DNA from: Methanobacteriota archaeon
GTDB taxonomy: Archaea > Thermoplasmatota > Poseidoniia > Poseidoniales > Poseidoniaceae
DNA length: 5,648 bases
Direction of reading: 5' to 3'
Assembly: GCA_002731395.1 (NCBI GenBank)
Contig: PCBQ01000046.1
Location: forward strand, 2,268-7,915
Part shown: positions 1-5,648 of the stretch, one piece after another
Layout of the letters: every line of letters starts with the position of its first letter
Position numbering within the stretch: the stretch's first letter is position 1
Notes under the pieces: model-generated
The model's database searches: none
The model's input: only the letters and a program-made list of their open reading frames with translations
Told to the model about the DNA's origin: nothing
Position numbers and translations under genes: made by a program

Positions 1-386
<386 letters not shown>

Positions 387-582
387 GCACCGCTGTCATG
401 GCGGACCGTCCATGTCCCTTTCCCCAGCATACTCTACTGGATGGGTAAAACACGTCATACCCCTTTTGTCTTGGTTTACCTGAATCACATTCGTTTGGAA
501 CCTTAGATGGCTAGGTCTTTACGCGGGAAATTCGCAGGTCGTTTCGCGGATTCTTTTTCAATAAAAGCAGCAACCAAAACTC
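387..582. promoter_or_regulatory. Divergent intergenic region between fumC and the C2-like/TSP3 protein gene
   Basis: 196 bp with no convincing gene; it must hold both promoters. On the minus strand a T-rich GTTTTACC element (444-451) lies about 60 bp before the fumC ATG and could be a TATA box with a leader of about 35 nt. On the plus strand an A/T-rich stretch TTTTTCAATAAAAG (554-567) lies about 15-30 bp before the ATG at 583 and is the best TATA-like candidate for that gene, implying a very short leader or leaderless mRNA. Neither element matches the archaeal BRE/TATA consensus well. A five-codon ORF in the fumC leader (413-396, minus) is noted separately. Placement is inference only. Confidence 0.35.
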
Positions 583-1773
583 ATGAAGCCGGTACACTGC
601 GCTTCGATCTTGGCTGTGTTGGTTTTTTTCTTGCCCCTACATGCGGCCGCACAGGACTCCGATGGAGATGGAATACCTGACGAAAGAGACCATCGAGATG
701 ACGAAGATGCACACGTAATTCTCACGTTGGTGTCCTGGGATGCAAACGCATCGGGCAAATGGGATTCTGGTGATGGCGCCCCAGACCCATTTTTCGAAGC
801 GTGTGTTTTTGCGGATGATGTTCAAATCGATTGTTTTGAAAGTCCACGTTGGGATGACGTATTTGTTCTTCGTAGTGCGTGGAATTTGACCGTCAACATT
901 CCAGATGATTCTTCCAACATACGATTCCTGATTTCATGTAAAGACAAGGATTTTGCCAATAGTGATGAATGCGACATGCACGGTAGCTCTGACGAATGGA
1001 AAGGGGAATTCTACTTCAGTTGGTTATCAGACCCAGAGCAAGAATTTACTCTCTCCGGTTACGGAGACGATTCAAGGCAAGACAGAGACGTAAATGCAAC
1101 ATGGAAGGTCACATCTCCAACAACATCCTATCCTGATTCTGACGGAGATGGATATGACGATGGAATTGACAGATTCCCAAATGACGCGTCAGAGTGGTAC
1201 GATTCGGACAATGACGGAGTCGGAGACAACAGTGACGAATTCCCAAACGACGCAACTGAATCCAGGGATTCAGATGCTGATGGTAAGGGTGACAATTCCG
1301 ATCCTTTTCCAACAGATGCGAGTCAGTGGGAAGACAGAGATGGAGATGGTTTTGGTGACAATCGCTCGGGCACTAATCCGGATTACTGCCCAGACAGCCC
1401 AAACTCCAACGTTGACGCTAACGGCTGCGCGATAGAGGAATTGACAGATTCCGACAACGATGGCATTGTTGATTCGCGTGATTCATGTTCGAACACACCG
1501 GAAAACACCTCTGTTGGACTTGACGGTTGTGCAATTCCTAGCTCTATGGACCATGGTTCAAATGACGAACCATTTCTCAGTAATTTGTCAAAAATCATCG
1601 GCATGGTTGCGGGTGTGTTGGGCATTGTGGGATTTTTCATGAAGAGATCTAGTGATCGGAAAGCAAGGGCTCAGGAACGTGTGGACCGGCAAATACAACA
1701 ATTCCGAGATCAGAAAATTGTGGAGACAGCCCACACTGTAGTCTCGATTTATGACCGAATTGAAAAGGATTGA
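583..1773 (+). CDS. Secreted, membrane-anchored C2-like / thrombospondin type 3 repeat protein
   Basis: 396 residues, function unknown, probably a cell-surface calcium-binding protein. Seen in order: a signal peptide (residues 1-23: short basic start, hydrophobic 6-19, AAA before Q24); an Asp repeat DSDGDGIPDERD (25-36); a beta-rich domain (about 43-160); tandem Asp repeats starting at 185, 207, 229, 251 and 289, of the DxDxDGxxD type that binds calcium in thrombospondin type 3 repeats; two Cys-containing segments (C269/C282 and C302/C316); a Ser/Asp linker; one transmembrane helix (about 336-353) followed by MKRSSDRKAR; and a charged, probably helical tail to 396. The signal peptide and the positive residues after the helix suggest a large outer domain and a cytoplasmic tail of about 43 residues. 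The 43-160 domain recalls a C2 fold: DPFF near 68-71, SPRWDDVF at 87-94, and CKDKD at 119-123. Cysteines 74, 84, 119 and 130 could form disulfides. The gene is AT-rich relative to its neighbours. The ATG at 583 fits because the signal peptide begins there. It converges on tfb. Confidence 0.85.
   Translation: MKPVHCASILAVLVFFLPLHAAAQDSDGDGIPDERDHRDDEDAHVILTLVSWDANASGKWDSGDGAPDPFFEACVFADDVQIDCFESPRWDDVFVLRSAWNLTVNIPDDSSNIRFLISCKDKDFANSDECDMHGSSDEWKGEFYFSWLSDPEQEFTLSGYGDDSRQDRDVNATWKVTSPTTSYPDSDGDGYDDGIDRFPNDASEWYDSDNDGVGDNSDEFPNDATESRDSDADGKGDNSDPFPTDASQWEDRDGDGFGDNRSGTNPDYCPDSPNSNVDANGCAIEELTDSDNDGIVDSRDSCSNTPENTSVGLDGCAIPSSMDHGSNDEPFLSNLSKIIGMVAGVLGIVGFFMKRSSDRKARAQERVDRQIQQFRDQKIVETAHTVVSIYDRIEKD
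1135..1362 (+). repeat. Tandem 66-bp coding repeats (22-residue Asp-rich calcium-binding units)
   Basis: Three complete units begin at 1135, 1201 and 1267, with a fourth partial unit at 1333. Each encodes a D-S/R-D-x-D-G-x-x-D core followed in the full units by a FPxDAS/T segment, exactly 22 residues apart. The DNA copies have drifted while the acidic positions and the period are kept, which suggests old duplication maintained by protein selection rather than a recent expansion. A related unit starts at 1447 and another lies near the N-terminus (655-690), both outside the regular array. Confidence 0.85.
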
Positions 1774-1803
1774 AATTCAAATCTGAGCATTGGTTCTAAC
1801 CCA

Positions 1804-1831
1804 TTTCCCCACAATGGTTCACTTGTGGAAA
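1804..1831. terminator. Hairpin between convergent genes, possible bidirectional terminator
   Basis: An inverted repeat lies in the 66-bp gap between two converging stop codons. TTTCC (1804-1808) plus ACAA (1811-1814) pairs with TTGT (1823-1826) plus GGAAA (1827-1831), with a two-base bulge (1809-1810) and an 8-base loop; alternatively CCACAA/TTGTGG forms six uninterrupted pairs. The position suits transcript ends on both strands. There is no long T-tract after it on either strand, which archaeal terminators usually rely on, so the function is uncertain. Confidence 0.3.
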
Positions 1832-1839
1832 ATCATAGT

Positions 1840-2766
1840 TCAGATCTCGAGTTCGATGTTCAGGTTCTGAATGAGTTCCTTGTACCGGTTGCGGATCGTC
1901 ACTTCGGTCACGCCCGCCACTTCAGCGACTTCGCGCTGGGTGCGGCGCTTGCCGCAGAGCACGCTGGCGATGTAGATGATCGAGGCGGCGATGCCGGTGG
2001 GGCCGCGGCCGCTGGTCAATTCCTTCTCCTGGGCGGCCTTGATGAGCTCGTAGGCCTTCGCTTCGACCTCGGCGTCGAGCCCGAGACCGCTGCAGAAACG
2101 GGAGATGTAATCCTCAGGCCCGGTGGGCATGATCTTCATCTTCAGTTCACGGACCATAAAGCGGTACGTGCGGCCGATTTCCTTGCGGCCGGTGCGGCTT
2201 GCTTGGCCGATTTCATCGAGGGTGCGGGGCACGCCGCACTGGCGGCAGGCCGCGTACAGGGACGCAGCAGCCACACCTTCGATGGAGCGGCCGCGGATGA
2301 GGCGCTTGTCGACGGCTTTCTTGTAATTCACAGCGGCCGCTTCACGGACCGACTTGGGCAGCTCGAGGCGGCTGGCCATGCGGTCCAACTCGGCAAGAGC
2401 CATCGCGAGGTTGCGCTCGGTGGCGTTGCTCACGCGGGAGCGCTTCTGCCACTTGCGCATGCGGTAGAATTGGGAGCGGTAGCGCGAGTTGATCGTCTTG
2501 CCCGAGTAGTCCTTGTTCTGCCAATCGATGTCTGTGGACAATCCCTTGTCGTGGAGCATGACGGTCATCGGAGCACCGGTACGGGCGCGCTGGTCGCCCT
2601 GTTCGGGGGAGAAGACGCGCCATTCGGCACCCTGGTCGATGACGTTGTCTTCGAGCACCAGCCCGCAGTCGTCGCAGACCAGTTCGCCGCGGGTCTCGTC
2701 GCGGGTGAGGCTTCGGCTGCCACATTCACTGCATTTCACGACGTCTTCCACATGCCTGTCTTCCAT
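1840..2766 (-). CDS. tfb: Transcription initiation factor B (TFB, archaeal TFIIB homologue)
   Basis: Recruits RNA polymerase to the TBP-TATA complex and fixes start site and direction of archaeal transcription. 308 residues from the ATG at 2766, normal for the family (about 300). An N-terminal zinc ribbon has C12/C15 and C31/C34; a B-reader/B-finger region follows with GAEWRVFSPEQ (about 46-56), a run of RxRTGAP and HDKGLSTDIDW (72-82). Two cyclin-type repeats cover about 112-202 and 212-302, marked by SIEGVAAASLYAACR (161-175) and GPTGIAASIIYIAS (255-268). The helix-turn-helix at about 276-298 (TQREVAEVAGVTEVTIRNRY) is the part that reads the BRE. An in-frame GTG at 2775 would add three residues; the ATG is preferred because GGTG lies 6 bp upstream of it. 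Transcribed alone, convergent with the surface-protein gene and divergent from the aconitase-family gene. All key residues are intact. Archaea often carry several TFBs; this may or may not be the main one. Confidence 0.97.
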   Translation of the reverse strand: MEDRHVEDVVKCSECGSRSLTRDETRGELVCDDCGLVLEDNVIDQGAEWRVFSPEQGDQRARTGAPMTVMLHDKGLSTDIDWQNKDYSGKTINSRYRSQFYRMRKWQKRSRVSNATERNLAMALAELDRMASRLELPKSVREAAAVNYKKAVDKRLIRGRSIEGVAAASLYAACRQCGVPRTLDEIGQASRTGRKEIGRTYRFMVRELKMKIMPTGPEDYISRFCSGLGLDAEVEAKAYELIKAAQEKELTSGRGPTGIAASIIYIASVLCGKRRTQREVAEVAGVTEVTIRNRYKELIQNLNIELEI

Positions 2767-2784
2767 CCTCAACACCCATACCGG

Positions 2785-2798
2785 CCTGATGCATCAGG
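2785..2798. promoter_or_regulatory. Perfect 14-bp palindrome before tfb, candidate operator
   Basis: CCTGATGCATCAGG is an exact palindrome. It lies between a TATA-like element (2806-2811, minus strand) and the tfb start codon at 2766, about where the transcription start (near 2783) would fall if the TATA call is right. A bound dimeric repressor would block polymerase or TBP/TFB there. A perfect 14-mer is expected by chance about 0.3 times in a window this size (one in 16,384 per position), so the position rather than the palindrome alone is the argument. No known regulator motif was recognised. Confidence 0.4.
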
Positions 2799-2800
2799 TC

Positions 2801-2812
2801 GTTCACTTAAAC
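2801..2812 (-). promoter_or_regulatory. Candidate TATA element of tfb
   Basis: Read on the minus strand the sequence is GTTTAAGTGAAC, preceded by a G-rich GGTCGGG. The TTTAAG core is centred about 43 bp before the ATG at 2766, which predicts a start near 2783 and a leader of roughly 17 nt. It is the most A/T-rich patch close to the gene but departs from a textbook TATA box, and no clear BRE is seen. Confidence 0.35.
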
Positions 2813-2968
2813 CCCGACCGGTGAGGTATTTCAACATTCTTCCGTTGAGTCCAAGTACCTGAACGATTGAAATGGTACGCAGTAACCCATTTTCGATGCG
2901 CATTATGTTTCAGTGTGCGGGTTTTGATTCTTCCCGTCGAGAAAACGATGCCAGAGCCCTCCCGATTC

Positions 2969-2976
2969 GGTTAAAC
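2969..2976 (+). promoter_or_regulatory. Candidate TATA element of the aconitase-family gene
   Basis: GGTTAAAC is centred about 36 bp before the ATG at 3009 and would place transcription start near 3000, leaving a leader of about 10 nt. That supports a start at 3003-3021 and argues against the GTG at 2979, which would be upstream of the transcript. A second A/T-rich patch, ATTATGTTTC near 2902-2911, is an alternative implying a leader of about 80 nt. Confidence 0.25.
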
Positions 2977-3008
2977 AGGTGCGACGCTTGGCAAGAACGG
3001 GGATGAGG

Positions 3009-4994
3009 ATGCAGCACCAAATGCCATCCGTCGTCCGCCTCGAGGAGGGTGCCCGCGTCCTCTTCTTGACGAAGGATTTGGAGCTCATTCGCAAGCAGCT
3101 CTACGAGGGCCTTAACCTGCACATGGAGGACCTCTCTGTCGAAGATTTGCTCGACGACATCAACACTGACGTGATGACGCCGGCATGGGTCTGCTTCGAC
3201 CACGAGCCGGCCGAAATCGCCAAGAACGCTTACGCGGGTCTGATGCACGAAGGCAAGCGCGTGTTTGAAGAAAATGCACTCATCAACGGCGGCTTCCAGG
3301 TCATCGTCTCCGGCCAGCGCAAGGGCACCGGCTCGAGCCGCGAAACCGCGGCGCAGTGCGAGCGCTGGGCCGGCATTCGCTTGGTCATCGCCGCCTCCTT
3401 CGCGCCCATCCATGAGCGGAACAACATCAACCTCGGACAACTCATGGGCGACCATGCGATGCTCGAGCGCCTGCAGAACGGTGAGGAACTCGCGCTTGAG
3501 GAGTTCACCTCACGTTACGATCCCGTGACGCGCCTCATCCTCGAGCAGGGTGGGCTCTTCCCCTTCGCCATGCGCCTCGCGGCGGACGAACTCGATTTGC
3601 CGGCCCTGACCACACCCCCCCGCCCGATGACCATGGCCGAGAAAATTGTCGCACGCAACCTCGTCGGTCAGCCCGAGGGTCAATGCGTCAAGCCGCACGA
3701 CCCCGTGATCGCCGGCGTGCAGGGCGGTTATTCCCATGAATTCACGACCGCGCAGGTCCACACCTTTCTCAGCGAAGTCTACGGTGAGGACTACACCCTA
3801 CCCAACCCGGACAAATTCGCGGTCTTCGAGGACCACCTGCTGTACGCAGATCACAACCCGCGCTTCATCCCCTTCATGCACAAGGTGCAGGTGCTACGCG
3901 ACCTGCAGAAGGCCTTCCAGGTCCACGCTGGTGTGCGCGACTACAGCGCCGTGGACGGCGTCTCGCCCGGCATTTGCCATCAGGTGGCGCGTGAGGAATT
4001 CATCGAAGTGGGCGATTTCATTCAGGCCACGGACAGCCACACCTGCATGGGCGGTGCCTCGAACGCACTGACCTACGGTGTCGGTGCCACCGAATACGCA
4101 AACTTGGTCAGCGCCGGGTTCACCTTCGTCAAGGTCCCCGAATCCATTCGGTTCGAATTGGTGGGCGAGTTGCACCCCGGCTGCACCGCGAAAGACGTCA
4201 TCCTGTACATCCTCGCCGACCATGCCCGCGAAGAATTGACCCTCAACCGCAGCATGGAATTCGGCGGCCCGGGCCTGGCGTCACTTTCGGTCGACGAACG
4301 TGCCACGCTGTGCAACATGGCCACGGAGTGCAGCGCCCGCACGGGCATCTGTGAGGCCGACGAATTGCTCTACGCATGGATGAACGAGCGCATGCCGGAC
4401 CTCGACCTCGACGCACAGCGCGCCTTGGCGGTCGCTCCTGACGAGGGCGCAGTGTACGATGGTGGCGTGCACGTCATCGACCTCTCCGCCATCCAGCCCA
4501 TGGTGGCTCATCCGGGCGACCCTGACCAAGGCATCCCCTCGGACCCGACGAACGGCGCCAACGTGGCCGATTTGGACAACGTCGCCATCGACATCGCCTA
4601 CGGCGGATCGTGCACGGCTGGGAAGGAAGACGACGTTTCCTACTACGCCCTGGTCTGCAGCGCTGCAGAAGCCGCGGGACTTGTCGTTGCCGACGGAGTG
4701 GACTTCTACATCCAATACAGCTCTGGGCACGTCAAGTCCCTCGCCATGCGCGAAGGCTGGCACGACCTCTTTGGGCGGGTTGGTGTGAAACTCATCGACC
4801 CCGGTTGCGGCGCCTGCATCGGTGCGGGTCCCGGCGTCTCGACCGACGCCGGCCAAGTCACGGTCTCGGCCATCAACCGCAACTTCCAGGGCCGGTCCGG
4901 CCCCGGTCGTCTCTACTTGGCCAGCCCCCTCACCGTGGCGGCAAGCGCCTTCACGGGCGAAATCACCGCGTGGCGAGACGACCTCTTTGCGTGA
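3009..4994 (+). CDS. Aconitase-family [4Fe-4S] hydro-lyase, single chain with N-terminal swivel domain
   Basis: Aconitase superfamily dehydratase/isomerase; citrate to isocitrate via aconitate is the likeliest reaction, but homoaconitate or isopropylmalate type substrates cannot be excluded. 661 residues from the ATG at 3009. The swivel domain comes first: LLDDINTDVMTPAW (47-60), the GTGSSRE loop (106-112) and SFAPIHERNNINLG (130-143). The catalytic three-domain part begins near 208 (TMAEKIVARN), then TDSHT (341-345), MEFGGPGLASLSVDE (416-430), NMATE (436-440), GSCTAG (533-538) and DPGCGACIG (598-605). Cluster ligands are predicted as C535, C600 and C603. The usual Asn of SCTN is Ala here (A537). 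Classical AcnA has its swivel at the C-terminus and LeuC/LeuD are separate chains; AcnB also has the swivel before the catalytic part but carries an extra N-terminal HEAT-like domain not seen here. Start: GTG 2979 and ATGs 3003, 3009 and 3021 are in frame; 3009 is chosen because GGGG sits 6 bp upstream. Divergent from tfb, 96 bp ahead of top6B. Confidence 0.9.
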   Translation: MQHQMPSVVRLEEGARVLFLTKDLELIRKQLYEGLNLHMEDLSVEDLLDDINTDVMTPAWVCFDHEPAEIAKNAYAGLMHEGKRVFEENALINGGFQVIVSGQRKGTGSSRETAAQCERWAGIRLVIAASFAPIHERNNINLGQLMGDHAMLERLQNGEELALEEFTSRYDPVTRLILEQGGLFPFAMRLAADELDLPALTTPPRPMTMAEKIVARNLVGQPEGQCVKPHDPVIAGVQGGYSHEFTTAQVHTFLSEVYGEDYTLPNPDKFAVFEDHLLYADHNPRFIPFMHKVQVLRDLQKAFQVHAGVRDYSAVDGVSPGICHQVAREEFIEVGDFIQATDSHTCMGGASNALTYGVGATEYANLVSAGFTFVKVPESIRFELVGELHPGCTAKDVILYILADHAREELTLNRSMEFGGPGLASLSVDERATLCNMATECSARTGICEADELLYAWMNERMPDLDLDAQRALAVAPDEGAVYDGGVHVIDLSAIQPMVAHPGDPDQGIPSDPTNGANVADLDNVAIDIAYGGSCTAGKEDDVSYYALVCSAAEAAGLVVADGVDFYIQYSSGHVKSLAMREGWHDLFGRVGVKLIDPGCGACIGAGPGVSTDAGQVTVSAINRNFQGRSGPGRLYLASPLTVAASAFTGEITAWRDDLFA

Positions 4995-5002
4995 TTTGAA
5001 CC

Positions 5003-5019
5003 CGGTTCTTCATGAACCG
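5003..5019 (+). other. Short hairpin after the aconitase-family gene
   Basis: CGGTTC (5003-5008) and GAACCG (5014-5019) form six perfect pairs around a five-base TTCAT loop, starting 9 bp after the stop codon. No T-run follows, so it is a weak terminator candidate; it could equally stabilise the 3' end of the mRNA or be chance. Confidence 0.3.
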
Positions 5020-5056
5020 TCGGTGAGGCCTGTGCACCGTTCGAGGCCCGACGTCA

Positions 5057-5083
5057 TCAGGACGGAGGAGGACCTCAGGACGG
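5057..5083 (+). repeat. 9-bp direct repeat upstream of top6B
   Basis: TCAGGACGG occurs at 5057-5065 and again at 5075-5083, spaced 18 bp start to start, just before the topoisomerase start at 5091. The second copy overlaps the GGTG (5082-5085) that is the likely ribosome binding site. The repeat could be a paired regulator site or a small slippage duplication. The rest of this 96-bp spacer shows no obvious TATA box; a weak A/T patch (GATTTGAA) lies at its left end. Confidence 0.45.
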
Positions 5084-5090
5084 TGCTTGC

Positions 5091-5648
5091 ATGAGTGAAA
5101 AGAGGGATATCGCCACACGAATGGCCGGCAATCAGAAGCAAGCCTCCATCTCTGAGTTCTTTGAGAAAAACAAGCACTTCCTCGGCTTTGACAGCCTCCA
5201 CCGCTCCCTCATCACGGCGGTCAAAGAGGCCGTGGACAATGCCCTCGACGCGTGCGAAGAAGCACGCATTTTGCCCGACATAAAAATCGACATCCGCAAG
5301 GCCGATCCAAAACGGGACATCATTGAATTGGAGGTCGAGGACAACGGCCCAGGCATTCCCCGCGACAGCATCGCCAAAGTGTTTGGTCAGTTGCTCTTTG
5401 GTTCACGCTTTCACGCCATCCGTCAATCGCGTGGTCAACAGGGCATTGGCATCACAGGTGTGGTGATGTACAGTCAGCTCACGACCGGCAAACCCACGCA
5501 CGTGCGCTCAAAGATCGCCAGTGAAACAACGGCCGTGGAGATGGACCTGGGCCTTGACACCAAATCGAACAAGGCCATCAAGAGCAAGGAACAACGCGTT
5601 CCGTGGGTCCTTGAGGACGGCACGGAGAAGGTGTCCGGACTCAACGTG
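5091..5648 (+). CDS. top6B: DNA topoisomerase VI subunit B, N-terminal ATPase part (gene runs off the right edge)
   Basis: ATP-binding subunit of the type IIB topoisomerase VI (A2B2), which passes one DNA duplex through another to relax supercoils and separate linked chromosomes. 186 complete codons are visible to the last base of the window, about a third of the usual 500-odd-residue chain or longer. It shows the GHKL ATPase fold: N-box KEAVDNALDACEEA (45-58) with predicted catalytic Glu46 and metal-binding Asn50, the VEDNGPGI box (82-89) with Asp84, and GSRFHAIRQSRGQQGIGITG (104-123), the glycine-rich ATP lid typical of Top6B rather than GyrB or MutL. The ATG at 5091 is preceded by GGTG at 5082-5085, a well-spaced ribosome site; an internal ATG at 5121 would remove residues before the conserved core and is less likely. 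In many archaea top6A follows top6B directly, so subunit A is expected beyond the window. It may be read through from the aconitase-family gene 96 bp upstream. Confidence 0.96.
   Translation, partial: MSEKRDIATRMAGNQKQASISEFFEKNKHFLGFDSLHRSLITAVKEAVDNALDACEEARILPDIKIDIRKADPKRDIIELEVEDNGPGIPRDSIAKVFGQLLFGSRFHAIRQSRGQQGIGITGVVMYSQLTTGKPTHVRSKIASETTAVEMDLGLDTKSNKAIKSKEQRVPWVLEDGTEKVSGLNV

Noticed and set aside
640..2342. Repeated GCGGCCGC octamers near 643, 2003, 2288 and 2333
   Set aside because: They lie within coding sequence, mostly in GC-rich tfb, and fit Ala/Arg-Pro codon use; no regular spacing or functional context.
1825..2862. 345-residue open frame on the plus strand
   Set aside because: It lies opposite tfb, has a His/Ala/Asp-rich composition typical of an antisense frame in a GC-rich gene, and shows no recognisable motif, while the minus strand encodes a complete TFB.
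2831..2878. Short inverted repeats (TCAAC/GTTGA and GTACC/GGTAC) between tfb and the aconitase-family gene
   Set aside because: Five-base arms with 8-14 base loops are expected by chance at this density; no supporting position or consensus.
2910..3455. 181-residue open frame on the minus strand over the start of the aconitase-family gene
   Set aside because: It is antisense to the conserved swivel domain and has no family features; the plus-strand protein explains the sequence.
4281..4856. 191-residue minus-strand open frame
   Set aside because: It is a shadow of the catalytic part of the aconitase-family gene, opposite the NMATE, GSCTAG and GCGAC motifs.

Overview
The window reads as archaeal and most resembles a marine planktonic euryarchaeon of the Poseidoniales (Marine Group II) type. 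The firm evidence is archaeal: a TFB general transcription factor (zinc ribbon, B-finger, two cyclin repeats) and the start of topoisomerase VI subunit B. The narrower assignment is inference, from the mix of moderately GC-rich housekeeping genes with a secreted Asp-rich, thrombospondin-type-3 repeat protein. I could not test it by database search.

Layout. (1) Positions 1-386, minus strand: N-terminal 128 codons of a class II fumarase (fumC), running off the left edge. (2) 387-582: divergent spacer holding the upstream regions of fumC and of the next gene. (3) 583-1773, plus: a secreted or membrane-anchored protein with signal peptide, a C2-like beta domain, Ca-binding Asp repeats of 22-residue period, one transmembrane helix and a short charged cytoplasmic tail. 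It is clearly more AT-rich than its neighbours. (4) 1774-1839: convergent spacer with a hairpin. (5) 1840-2766, minus: tfb. (6) 2767-3008: divergent spacer with a TATA-like element and a perfect 14-bp palindrome just upstream of tfb, and a TATA-like element before the next gene. (7) 3009-4994, plus: single-chain aconitase-family hydro-lyase with the swivel domain at the N-terminus. (8) 4995-5090: spacer with a hairpin and a 9-bp direct repeat. (9) 5091-5648, plus: first 186 codons of topoisomerase VI subunit B, running off the right edge.

How the genes relate. Fumarase and the aconitase-family enzyme could both serve the citric acid cycle, but they are on opposite strands and separated by unrelated genes, so they are not an operon. 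tfb and top6B are core information-processing genes. The aconitase-family gene and top6B are co-directional with a 96-bp gap and could be co-transcribed or separate. No RNA genes, CRISPR arrays, insertion sequences or prophage genes were seen. I see no clear new defence or mobile system. The points most worth a second look are the C2-like/TSP3 surface protein, the domain order and altered cluster motif of the aconitase-family protein, and the possible operator in front of tfb.
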